Positions 10,948-22,000 of a stretch of 64,000 nucleotides of DNA are shown here, in pieces. The position numbers and the translations under genes are program-made. Numbering within the stretch: the first letter of the stretch is position 1; every line of letters begins with the position of its first letter. The stretch is from Brachycybe producta (lineage: Eukaryota > Arthropoda > Diplopoda > Playtdesmida > Andrognathidae): contig JAUPFP010000008.1 in the NCBI GenBank assembly GCA_036925085.1, positions 6,882,777-6,946,776 on the forward strand, given 5' to 3'. Under the pieces are notes generated by a model. The model was not told the origin of the DNA and ran no database searches. It saw only the letters and a program-made list of their open reading frames with translations.

Positions 10948-12872
10948 TTGTATAAGAAATAAAGGTATATAGGGGCCTACGAGCGTATATAAAGTTTGGA
11001 AAGTTTACTGTTTATTCAGTTGTGTTTATCTTTTTTTTCTTTTTCTCTGTTTAAGTTTCTCTTGAATCACAGTGGTATTTACTATACTTTTGTATTGTGG
11101 TTTGTTTTATAACAAATAAAAGTTGATAGATCTTATTTCTTGTTTTTTTTTGTTTGGTCCCATTCTTTTCTATCAAAGTTAATGGACAATGCATTAGGGA
11201 CATCTAACTGGACGTCTGGATTAGATTTTTTTTGGTCAACTCCATTTCTTTTTTTTTTCTTTTTTTCTAGGTAGTTTTTTATAATTAAATACAAGCCGTG
11301 CATGGTTTTTTTGGGAAGATTTTTATACAATACATGTACCTTTTTTTTTGCATAGGTTTTTTTCAATGTCAATGTTTGTAATGAAACTTTTTTTGTTATC
11401 TTTTATAATGTATTTGAAAATTGGTTATTGTTTGTTTACAGACTAAAGCAAACTTGAATTGGTCCTACTAAGTATTTTAATTTGTGGTCTATACAGGTGT
11501 ATATAGTCTTTACAGTGCATTGAGGCGATTCATTTAAATCAGAATTTTCGTACTTTTTACATCAATATTATTTATGACCAAAGAAATATTCTAAACAGTT
11601 GATATTTAAAATGGATAGAGATTGGTTTTAGTCGCATTGAAATAATTCAGTCTGAAGTTTCTAAATAAACTGAGGAAATGATTTTTTTCAGATCCATGAA
11701 AAATATTTCATATTTCTGTCTTTGTAATAATAGTCTATGGCCTCAGGAACCTAAATTTTATATAGTATTTTTTATTTGTGATCAGTGGTTTATTTTTTCA
11801 AGCACTTTGGATTTAAGTGCCATGCACAAAACTACAATGGACCTAGTGAGCGGAATAGGGCCTTGCTCAAGCATTTTTTTTAATAGAATCACAAATTATT
11901 GGCATTTGGCAAAGAATAACAGTATTTTGATTTTTTTTTAGTTCGTTTTGTATTGAATACTTTTTTTTTACCTTTCAAGTGTTTTCTAAGGACTTAAACA
12001 AGAAACTGTATTCAAAGTTTTCAAAAACTTTTACTAGTATAAGCCTATATGAACTGATTAATGGCACAGGTTTGTTTGGATATATGTATTTGTATGGCGC
12101 GTTGTGGGTGGTGTAGGATTCACTTTATTATGAAATATGTGGGTTATTTTTTTCTTTCTTGGAACATTTTTACACCTTTAATGTTAAAAGGGGTATTGAA
12201 GAAAATAAAGCAAAAAAAATAACTCGACAGGTATTGAAAAAGTTGAATTACAGTGTATGACGTTTTAGAATAGAGGAGGAGGGTTGACTGCAGCTTTTTT
12301 TGTAAATTTTCTTCTTTTTTTCTCATGTACATTTTACTATATTTGAAATTGTGAATAGTGTAAGAAAGATAGATAGATAGAGGGAGGAAAATACAGTAGA
12401 TTTTTCATTCTTAAGACTTTCTTTTTTACAAAAAAAATAGCAACAAACACTTGAGGTGAATTTAACCCGGAAATTTCTTGTCCTCTTGTTTTCTAGATTG
12501 ATGTTTGAGTATCCACTGTATATTCTCAATAATGAAATATTCTCATATAATGTATATAAAAAGGAAATTTCACTGGAATTGACAGTAGATTGATTACAAT
12601 TTGTCAAATAAAAAAAGATACTTGGTCGAGTAAATAGTAACTAAATAAACATGTTTATATGTGCATTTTGAGTTGATTACAATTTTTTTTTTGTATCTAC
12701 TGATACCATTTCTCAATTTTCTACTCTATTTTTTTTCCTCCTCCTCTCCTCTTTTTTCCATTGATTTTCATTTATACTTTTGTGTACAAGTAATAAACTC
12801 TTAAATGAAGATAAAATATTAAAGTTGATGATTTGTAAGAAGATCCTATTGACAAGTTAAACTCCCACATAG

Positions 12873-12922
<50 letters not shown>

Positions 12923-13129
12923 CACGGAAGGCATTCAAAATGTATTCATGTTTTCATGTATTCATTGAAATTTGATTATTTTCTATCTATTGCTATTCAA
13001 ATGTAATTTAATTCGTGTTTCTAATTAATGAGATTTTAAGTTTTAGATAATGTGAACATTGAATTCGAAAATACTGAAAAAGTAAGTACATGGAATGTTG
13101 TTGATGCTTCTTTTTTCTTTCATTTTCGA
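10948..13129. other. Non-coding AT-rich spacer with (CA)n
   Basis: A (CA)n run lies at about 12875-12919, and a short GATA run at 12368-12379. No supported gene. Confidence 0.85.
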
Positions 13130-13870
13130 ATGTGTGTCGCAGTAATAGGAGTGTCTCGTGTTTATGTGTCACAGTGGTTGTTTATGTGTCACGGTACGTG
13201 TTTTTCGTCACAATGGCTGTGTGTCAGTGACTCACAGTGTGTCTGAATGTATTTGTGTCACAATGATTTTTTCTTCGCTTTGTGTCGCAGTGAGTGTCAG
13301 TATGTTTGTGTCACTATGTTTGTTTGTGTGTTCAGTAATATAACAGTGTTTTTAGTGTCGCAATGTGCTTTCGTTATTTGCAAGTTCATCATTTCTGTTA
13401 CATTAGTTGCTTTTTTGTTCCTTAAATTATGTTTCATTTGTGTCACACTTAACACAATCTTTCTGTGTGTCACACTTATCAACAGTGCTATTGTGACGCA
13501 CACAAAGTAAATAGTCACTATTTGTGTCGCAGTGTTTTTTGTGTGCGTCACAATGTGATTGACACTAATTGTGTCACAGTATGTGTGTTTGTGTGTCACT
13601 TGTATACTTTACATTTATTTTAGTTTTTCTTGTGCAAATTTGTTTGTCGGGTGTATCGCATTGTGTTGCACTGTATTTTGTACTACATATTGTGTGTATG
13701 AGCCACAAAATGTGTGTACGTTTTAATTGCTTTTATATATACTATTCTGTTTGTTATGCGTGTGTTTCTCATAGTGTGACACTATGTTATGTGCAATACT
13801 ATGTGTGTGTATCAGTCATACAATGTATGTTTGTTTTTACTTAGAATGTTGTGTTTTACCTTAATGTGTG
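13130..13870. repeat. Degenerate TGTGTCAC-rich interspersed repeat tract
   Basis: TGTGTCAC or TGTGTCGC followed by A(A/G)TG recurs more than 15 times at irregular spacings of about 20-45 nt. The pattern is that of an old, diverged minisatellite. Open frames through it are Cys/Val/Ser-rich by-products. Confidence 0.75.
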
Positions 13871-15645
13871 ATTGTGTTTCAACTGTGATTGAAAGAACGA
13901 AATTCTATACACTTCAGTAAGTGATTGGAAAAATGGGATCGGTTTTGTTGTTGTTGTTGCCTGTCTTTCGTTTCAAGAATTCGACAGTTTCATTTGTTTC
14001 AGGGAGGTCATTTATGGTCACGTGTTCAAGTTATAAAGTTACAAGATGTTTTTTTTTTTTGCTTTTGCTTATACAATATTTAGTATATATTGGAGTCGAA
14101 TGTTAGCTTTTGTTGTCATGAACACAAAAAAAGACGCAAAAAATAGTTGTTTGGACGACAGACAGATAAACTGAGAGAGAAAAAAAATCCAATCACGTCG
14201 ATGCTTTTTGAACATCTGCGTTATTTTTACTGTCAAAGGCTGAGAGATATTGAGGAGGAGGAGGAGGAGGCCTCCTTGCAACAGTGGTTGAACTTTAATG
14301 GAGAATTTATTTGTACTTTAGAAATTCAATCAAGTCAACTACCTTCTTATTGATTTTTTTATTCTTTCTTTTTGAATTCTTGAAATATCAATATAAATAA
14401 AAAAAAGAGGTAAACTTGTTATTAAATTTTTTGTTCAATTTGATAAATTCAATTAAAAAATATCCCAAATTGTATTTTGTTCGATTAAAATGAATTTTGA
14501 TACTCGTTTACTTTGCTACCTTTTTATTTTTTACCGAAAATGATCAGAAAGAGTTGAAATTTTATATGGAAATAGTTGGTTTCTATTGTTTCTATAGTTT
14601 TCTGCCACTTGGTAACAAGGGCTCACATTTTATTTTGTAAAAGTCCTAAGGCTCCACATCCTCAAAGTAAATATGCACAGATAGGTATCAGTATCTCTAG
14701 CTAAATCAATGGTTAAATTCTAATGCTAGAGATAGGGATTTCAATCCTCTTATTCACAGTTGTGTGGTATACGGTCGTGGTGGCTGATGTTTGTTTGAAT
14801 CTAGCCACATTTTCACCTCAAGTAACCTTTTTCATCATTTCCAAACTTTTGTCTATAAATGGCACTTTTTATTCAACCAAGCACATGGAATTCAGATCAC
14901 AGATAAAACGTTAAAAAATGATTAAGGCCAAGGGGTCCCACATGCTGAAAAAAACTGCCAAATGAAAAAAAAAATCTGTTTAAAGGTGGCTTTGAAGTGA
15001 AAAAACGCTTCTCGAACTCTTGATTTTTCTACATTTCAGGTGCCTAATAAACAAAAACTTTAATCTGTTTTAAAAACTAGAACGATAGATCATTCACTTA
15101 AGGGCATTACCATTTTGATATCTTTCAAAATAAACTTTTTATGTGAATTTGCAAATGGCCCAACTTTTAAGTGATTGAGCTGCCTTTCTAGTTTCTCGTA
15201 ATTTTGCTCCTGAAAGACAGAATAACTAATGATTTTTTTTTTGGCTGAGAGAAATACAATAGAAAAATTTAAATCAAAACTTTCTGCACGGCCCTCGTGT
15301 CTATTTTGTTGAATGTATTAATTAACAATTAATACAAAATGTTAGTAAGTATGACAATTTTGTGATCCAGTTTGAAAATATAGTCCAGAGGGAAGTGATG
15401 AAACTATTTGCCTTTGGTGTGACACATGAAAAGGAGAGAGAGAGAGAAGGTCCTTTTTTAAATAGGTTTTTTGAGACTTCTTCTTTATCTATGGTGAAAA
15501 GATAATGTGTTTAGCTTGTAATAAACAGCTTATTTATTATATTGAAATTGCGCACTTTCTATATAGACTTTGAAATACGAGCACTTTTCATTCTGGAAAG
15601 CAATATCTTGAAAATTGAACTGCACATGCTCAGTCTATGTCTTAA
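13871..15645. other. Non-coding spacer
   Basis: A short GAGGAG run (about 14250-14270) and homopolymers are present. No gene, RNA or clear mobile element identified. Confidence 0.8.
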
Positions 15646-16527
15646 TGTAACGAATTCATCGTCAGAATTCGTTGTTGTATTGAAACACCCTGTAGTTTTA
15701 AGTATTTTGATCGATGGGTTTCACCTCATGCTTGGGGGTGGGCGGGAGGTTATCCAGACGATACCTCCCTACCCTACAGGATGAGGAAAAGACGGCAAAT
15801 GAATTGTATCGTCAATTCTTATAGGATAATTCCTAGAAGAATTGACGATATAGAACTTTTGGCCAGTGAAACACCGGTCAAGTGTGACGAAAAGGATACA
15901 GAAGTCCTTTTCGTAATTAAATTGTATTGTTATCGTTTGAAGAAGGATCAACGAAGATCCTTCTGTATTGTTATAATTTATACATCTTATAGATGTTTTC
16001 GTTTTAGTGAAGTGATAGCTCACTTCTAGGTCCGAGTGTGTCCAAGAGACTTGGACACACCTGGAGCCTTTGTTATCATAATCAGATGTTTGCATTGTAT
16101 TTTGAGTATAAATACAAGAGGTTGTAGATTGAGAGTGGAGTTGGACTTTATGCTTAAGACCTAGCAAGACCGATGCGATATCTCTCAATCTACAGGACTC
16201 TCTGTTTATTGAATAAAAGAGCATTTTCAACATATGAATTCAATGTGTGGACTCAGTCATTTTATGGGAGTGGGACTTAGAATTATAGCCGCCACGTAGC
16301 CGATGTTTCCACCGGACAACGAAGTCTCCAGCAGCCGAGTGTAAGACGACATCTCTACAATATTCTCTACCACAGGTCTCCTGAGGTACCGACCCTTGTG
16401 TCCCTGGTGGTTAAGTAGCAACACAGGAGCCAATAGACCGAAAGACTTAATCATCAACATCCATTCGACACTTCTCGATGGCTAGTAGAGATCTCTCTAC
16501 TAACCCTACGGAAACGGGGATGTTACA
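15646..16527 (+). repeat. 5' LTR of Ty3/gypsy element
   Basis: TATA box GTATAAATA at 16106-16114 and polyadenylation signal AATAAA at 16212-16217 suggest R starts near 16140 and U5 runs from about 16235. U3 is crowded with perfect stem-loops (see findings). A 13-bp stem TGTAGATTGAGAG/CTCTCAATCTACA (about 16123-16196) encloses the presumed transcription start. The Gag ATG at 16478 lies inside U5. Confidence 0.97.
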
Positions 16528-18172
16528 AAATGGTGGAGGTGCGGGGTACCTCACTACAGATCCAGTAGAGAATACCAATGATGTCGGAGTTACACCAGGT
16601 GGTAAAGGAAAGAAAGGCAGACCGAAATCGAAGTCGAAGACACGGGAGAAGGACGATACAAACCAAATGGATGGAGAAGATCCACTTGAAGGTATCCTTC
16701 AAAATCTAAGTGCTGAAAGACGGGAGAGACTGATGGCCTGGTTCGAAGCCCAGCAACCATCAGGATCGATGTTACTCCGGAGCGGGCGTGGTGTAAGTAC
16801 AGTTCAGCATCATACGGTAGTCCGAGAAGTGGATACCGGAGTGGAGCCCTCGTCGGCCCACGCTGAATCGCAGCGTCATACAGTGATTCCTGGATTGGAC
16901 ACTGAAGGGGAGCCCTCGTCGGCCCACGCTGAAAACCTAAGACAGGTTAATGTATTCCAGACGCCGCTCATGCTGAAGAAGAGTGGAGGGACCCAGAGAG
17001 GTCGCCTACCTGAGACTCCTATTCTACGGAGAGAGAACCCGGACCAGCTAGAGGATGAAAGCCTAACAAGTGAGGATCCCAGCGTAGAAGAGCTGGAAGG
17101 AAATCCAATTTGCAATCGTCATCGGACCTGTGAGGAGCTGGATGGGAAGTACAAGAGTCTTCACCCACTCCGGAATCTGGAGACCTTCAAAGGATTGACG
17201 TCTGTATACACCTTTCTGGAGGACTACGAGAGTATCGCAGATCTGGAGGACTGGAGCAACGTCCACAAGACCTACTACCTACATAAAGCAGTAGAAGGGG
17301 ACGTAGTACGTTGGTTATCCAATTTCTACAAAGAGAATAGAGGAAAAACCACGTGGGACTTCATACGAAGCGAGTTAATTGAAAGATTTGGACGTCGAGA
17401 CGAGTTAGTGCAACTGAAGCTGAGGTTGGATACCATGCTCCAAAGGAAAGGAGAGGACACCAATCAGTTTTTGGGTCGCTACCTTGACTTGAGTAGAAAA
17501 GTGTTACCTGGGGTAACCGACAAATACCGGATTGTGGAATTTCGGCAGAAACTTCATCCGATTATACGTAATGCTACACAGAATGCGCCGAATAGCAATC
17601 TGAAGCTGTACACGACATATATCAAGGATACCGAGGAAGTTTTGATGGCTGATGGGTTATGGATACCGGAAGGAACGATGGGTCAACAAACGACGACCCA
17701 GGTCTCCAAGGGTCCACAGAAGAATAACCAACGCCAAAATGCCAAACAGACGCAAGCAGTAATGGACGGAGGACGTTCTTACGCGGTTGTTACTCAAGAT
17801 CAAGCGGACCCAACGAACAACTCGACTCCATCAAATTCAAATAACCAAGCGCAACAGAAGACCAACCAGAACTCGAATCAGCAACAAGGTCGTAAATGGA
17901 ACCAAAGATATCCGCAGAAGAAGAACTACAATGGTCAGCAAACGCAAGATGGAAGCAAAACCCTGAAAGATCTCAGCACAGTAGAGTGTTATCACTGTCA
18001 CGAGAAGGGTCACTTTTCAAGAAACTGCCCAAAGAAAGTAGTCGCGGATGGAACCGTTGGACTTGTTCAACATGGAATGGCCACTGGAAAAAATGGCCAG
18101 CAGTATTTTGTCGTCAGCGAGAACGGGCAGAAGAAGTTCCTGCGAGAGGAAAACCCGGCTGATTTAAACTAG
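16478..18172 (+). CDS. gag: Gag polyprotein of Ty3/gypsy element
   Basis: 564 codons from ATG at 16478, inside the 5' LTR, to TAG at 18170-18172. A later in-frame ATG at 16519 is also within the LTR, and the next ones lie well past the primer site, so initiation within U5 is likely. Residues about 1-110 are charged and low-complexity. A 19-residue direct repeat (ending PSSAHAE) occurs twice at about 16810-16932. Residues 228-365 have the retrotransposon Gag (capsid-like) pattern, including W..F. and a conserved RFGRRDE stretch. A Gln/Asn-rich linker precedes a zinc knuckle, C504-X2-C507-X4-H512-X4-C517. The product should assemble particles and bind genomic RNA. The last three sense codons contain the frameshift heptamer. 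Confidence 0.95.
   Translation: MASRDLSTNPTETGMLQNGGGAGYLTTDPVENTNDVGVTPGGKGKKGRPKSKSKTREKDDTNQMDGEDPLEGILQNLSAERRERLMAWFEAQQPSGSMLLRSGRGVSTVQHHTVVREVDTGVEPSSAHAESQRHTVIPGLDTEGEPSSAHAENLRQVNVFQTPLMLKKSGGTQRGRLPETPILRRENPDQLEDESLTSEDPSVEELEGNPICNRHRTCEELDGKYKSLHPLRNLETFKGLTSVYTFLEDYESIADLEDWSNVHKTYYLHKAVEGDVVRWLSNFYKENRGKTTWDFIRSELIERFGRRDELVQLKLRLDTMLQRKGEDTNQFLGRYLDLSRKVLPGVTDKYRIVEFRQKLHPIIRNATQNAPNSNLKLYTTYIKDTEEVLMADGLWIPEGTMGQQTTTQVSKGPQKNNQRQNAKQTQAVMDGGRSYAVVTQDQADPTNNSTPSNSNNQAQQKTNQNSNQQQGRKWNQRYPQKKNYNGQQTQDGSKTLKDLSTVECYHCHEKGHFSRNCPKKVVADGTVGLVQHGMATGKNGQQYFVVSENGQKKFLREENPADLN
16531..16548 (+). promoter_or_regulatory. Primer binding site, tRNA-Ala-like
   Basis: Three bases after the LTR comes TGGTGGAGGTGCGGGGTA. 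The first 12 nt equal the complement of the recalled 3' end of tRNA-Ala(UGC), after which one base is missing. The site lies inside the Gag reading frame, because Gag starts in U5. Confidence 0.75.
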
Positions 18173-18225
18173 AAAGGGTGGCAGTAAAGAGGGGCCTACC
18201 GCCCTTTAAGAACGGAAAACCCTCT
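18163..18225 (+). promoter_or_regulatory. Predicted -1 frameshift cassette
   Basis: Slippery heptamer T TTA AAC at 18163-18169 sits exactly in the Gag frame, directly before the Gag stop. The same heptamer is a well-known slip site in several RNA viruses. Downstream, 18173-18181 can pair with 18199-18207 (9 bp, one G-U). Loop bases 18188-18193 (AGAGGG) can pair with 18220-18225 (CCCTCT), giving an H-type pseudoknot. If the three A-U pairs open, the spacer is 6 nt. Slipping one base back enters the Pol frame, which is open from 18169. Confidence 0.85.
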
Positions 18226-19047
18226 GGAAAACGACAAAATCGAAACGAAACAGCGATCGCCAATTCCCAAAACATTGTGAACAAAGCTTTGTTGGGGGGG
18301 AATAGGGGCGTGAGCGAAGCTACCAATGTCACTAAAACTAGACGTAATGCTGGAGCACCGAAGAGACCATGTGATTTGGACACTCAAGGACTCCCTGAGC
18401 AATCGTCGGAGTTGTTAGTCGGCATTACGAATGGAAAACGACAACGGAATTCACGAAAATATAAGAAGCTGCGAAAGGATACTGGTCGAAGGGGAGAAAT
18501 CATCGAGGAGATATTTCCGGAACCCATCATCTGGTCACCTACGAAAGCTATGGTAGTTTACGCGAATAGCTTGGAGGAAGCAAAGAGAATTGTGGAAGCC
18601 ATGGAAACTGGAGTTAATCAAGACAGAATTGAGGGAGAGACCCAACAGAATTCTGCGGTGCCAGACGGAATTGAGGGAAGGACCCAACAGAATTCTGCGG
18701 CGTGTATACCGGGGATAAGCAATGTTGCTCAGGAAATCCCTCAAGATGTGACATCCAATGTTATTGCCTGGGGCAAGGGCGAAACTGATGCTAAGAAATC
18801 CAAGAAGGCTATTGTAAATGCAGCTATCGGTAGAGGAGATGATACCAGCAGGATCCCTGCGAACAGCGAAGTTATTGAATCCGTTGAAGTTGGAGATTTA
18901 TTGAGGAGTAGGGCTTGTTGTCGAAAGAGTGTCGAAATCACTGTAGACAGCCTACTCACCTCATGCGAACTCATCGAGGTAGGAGATACTACGCCCGATG
19001 AGAGTGTTGCCAAGATTACCATTCAGGTTGACGGCACACCAGTTTGA
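18169..19047 (+). CDS. pol: Pol N-terminal linker, ends at in-frame TGA
   Basis: About 290 codons in the -1 frame between Gag and the protease. The composition is basic and polar. A 15-residue direct repeat (core TQQNSA) lies at about 18625-18702. No known domain. It ends with TGA at 19045-19047; the same frame then continues for 1,845 codons, starting two codons before the protease active-site motif. No other break is seen in the element. A CGA to TGA change at a CpG would explain the stop, so it looks like a recent nonsense mutation. Programmed read-through cannot be excluded. Confidence 0.85.
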   Translation, partial: LERVAVKRGLPPFKNGKPSGKRQNRNETAIANSQNIVNKALLGGNRGVSEATNVTKTRRNAGAPKRPCDLDTQGLPEQSSELLVGITNGKRQRNSRKYKKLRKDTGRRGEIIEEIFPEPIIWSPTKAMVVYANSLEEAKRIVEAMETGVNQDRIEGETQQNSAVPDGIEGRTQQNSAACIPGISNVAQEIPQDVTSNVIAWGKGETDAKKSKKAIVNAAIGRGDDTSRIPANSEVIESVEVGDLLRSRACCRKSVEITVDSLLTSCELIEVGDTTPDESVAKITIQVDGTPV

Positions 19048-22000
19048 TTTTTGGCGGATAGCGGAACTGGGTTCACTATCTTGTCAGGCACAATGGCCAA
19101 AGAGTACGGACTTCGATATGGACCAATCCGGAACGCACCTGCATTAGGCGCAGTAGGAGGGGTACCGATTAAAGTACTTGGTCAGTTGTGGCCAACGTTC
19201 GAGTTGAACGGAAAGCAAGTAACGGCAAGGATGCTCATCATAGATGGAAAACGAGAAGCACTGCTGGGGAGAGACCTGGGAGCTGCGTTTGATCTCATCA
19301 TTTCCATGAAGACCTCCAAGATCTACTTTGCTAATGAGATGTTCTACGAAGGAACACGAGAATTGTTGAAGAAAGGAAGTGCGCGTAGTAGCCTTCCCTG
19401 GAATTTCTTCAAAGAGTTAAAAGAGGAGGGATGTGCTCAGAATAGCCATCTGGATAACTCCTATGCCATAAAAGCTAGAGAGGAAAGCTGCGTAAAAGCC
19501 CAAGGAAGGATTACGTTAAATCCGGGCCAGGCTTTGAACCTCAAAGTAGCTGCAGGGCGGATCATTGAGGAAAACGAAGTACTCATGATTGAAACGAACG
19601 ATAGTCTCTTTAATCGAAAAGGCATCGTTGTGGCCAGCAGTGTGCTACAAGGGAATGGGACATCACAACTGGAAGTCCAACTCCTGAATACCACACTGGA
19701 GTCCGTGGGGATTGGAGACCGCGAGACTATTGGACACTTCGAACTTCTAGAAGAACTAGAAGAAGAGCAAGCCTGCAAAGTTTCCGAAGAGGAAAACTTT
19801 AGAGACATCGGAGAAGCACCCGTTGATTTTGAAAAAGAAATTCAACTTGGTCCTGAACTGACAGATGATCAAAGAGAAGAGTTGACGATCCTACTGAAGG
19901 AGTTCCAACCGATCTTCGCCTTTTCATCTAAGGACCTGGGAGCTACGAATTTGACCAAACACAAGATCGAAACTGGAGATAATTTACCTGTTCGAGACAC
20001 GTTACGAAGATGCGGGCCTGGGGAACGCATCGTAATTGATGAGACGCTAGAGGAGATGAAGAAATCTGGGGTTGTAAGGCCATCGAAATCGCCGTATGCA
20101 TCGCCCATCGTCCTTGTAAAGAAGAAGGATGGCTCCTACCGTTTCTGTGTAGATTATCGGAAGTTGAACGCGATTACAAAGGCAGACACTTATCCATTAC
20201 CGAGGATTGATGATGCATTAGACTCCATGAGAGGAGCATGCTACTTCGCAACGCTGGATATGAAGAGTGGATACTGGCAGTTCGAGATGGAAGAAAGCGA
20301 CATCGAGAAGACCGCATTTACATCTCATCGAGGATTGTTCGAGTTCGTAAGAATGCCTTTCGGACTCCGAAACGCTCCTGCCACTATGCAACGTGCATTG
20401 GACATCCTACTCGCCGGGCACAAATGGGAAACGTGCCTTGTCTACCTTGACGACATCGTAGTGTTTGGAAGAACGTTCGAAGAATTTTTGGAAAGACTGA
20501 GAACTATCTTGGACCTGCTGAGGACAGCAAACCTGAAGTTGCATCCAGTGAAATGCTTCTTTGGATTCCAAGAAGTGAAGTATTTGGGACACCTGATCTC
20601 GCCTGATGGAATTCGGCCAGATCCAGATAAGGTTGTCGCCATAAAGAACTTCCCAGTTCCTGACAACGTAACCGCAATCAGAAGTTTTCTTGGATTGGCG
20701 GGTTATTATCGAAAGCATGTACCTGGATTTGCCAACATAGCGAAGCCAATGTCAGACCTGACGGGTAAAGATATACCGTTCGAATGGTCAGTTGACTGCG
20801 AAAATGCATTCCGCACGCTAAAGAATATGTTGTCGAAATCTCCATTGGTTGCCGTATATGATCCGAAGGCTGCAATATTTATGCATACTGATGCCTGTGG
20901 ATACGGAATTGGAGCGATGCTTTACCAGAAGTCAGAGGATAAACGAAGAAAGGAGATCATTGGAAGTGTCTCCAGAGTTCTAAGGGACGCGGAAAAGAAC
21001 TACAGTACGACGGATAAGGAGTGCCTAGCAGTAATCTATGGAGTCACCAAGTTCCGGCCGTACCTGTTCCAGAAGCCCTTTACAATTGTGACGGATCACC
21101 ACGCATTATGCTACATGAAAACTGCAGCACGTCTAGAAGGAAGACTTGGTCGCTGGCAGCTGCTAATGCAGGAGTACGACTACAAAATCATCTACAAGGA
21201 GGGGAAACTTCACATCGAAGCCGATTGCCTCTCGAGATATCCAGCAGGAGTGCCTGTTAACTGGAAGGCCATCCCAGAAGCGGAAGACCTAGATGACAGT
21301 GTGATCTTTAATGTAACCTTACAATGGGATTGGAAGGTGGAGCAAAAATTGGACCCAGAGATTTTGAAGATTCGTGAGGAGTTGCGTAACCAACCAGAGT
21401 CACCTCTTCATAAGTTGTTTTGCGATTACGACAACAAGTTGTTCGCTTGTGTGTTTCACGGAAGTTCCGTACCCACACTCGTGAATGTGGTGCCAAAACA
21501 TCTCATCCCAGAAGTAATGAGATTATGCCATGACGAGCCCGATGCTGGTCATGAGGGACAAACTAAGACCTGGAATAGAGCCAGGCAAAGATTTTATTGG
21601 AATAACATGAAGCACGACATATTCAAATATGTGCGATCATGTGAGATTTGTCAATTACACAAGTTGGGTACGGAGAAACCTGAAGGGTTCCTTCAAGAAA
21701 TGCCCATTGGAAAGCCTTGTGATTGCTGGGGAATGGATTTCATTGGACCATTAGTACCGTCGGTTGGAGGAAACAAGCACATCTTGTTGGCAGTCGATTA
21801 CGCCACTCGATATTGCATTGCTAAAGCAGTGAAAAGCACAACCGCACTAATCGTAATGAACTTCCTAGCAAAAGACGTAAAGAGAATCTTCGGGATACCA
21901 GAGAAACTCATTTCGGATCGAGGGACGCCGTTTGTTGCGAAGAACACTCAAGAATTCTTGAAAATAAACAAGATAGAGCACGAAACAACAACTGCATACC

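Noticed and set aside
12875-12919. CRISPR-like or other spaced array
   Set aside because: Plain (CA)n microsatellite; no CRISPR arrays are present in this eukaryotic window.
13052-13844. Series of Cys/Val-rich ORFs
   Set aside because: By-products of TGTGTCAC repeats; no domain, no splice logic.
15769-16460. Minus-strand ORFs in the LTRs (154 and 67 aa, present in both copies)
   Set aside because: Antisense to U3/U5; identity between copies follows from LTR identity, not selection.
19045-19047. TGA as a selenocysteine codon
   Set aside because: No SECIS-like element recognised and the position is not a known redox site; mutation or read-through is simpler.
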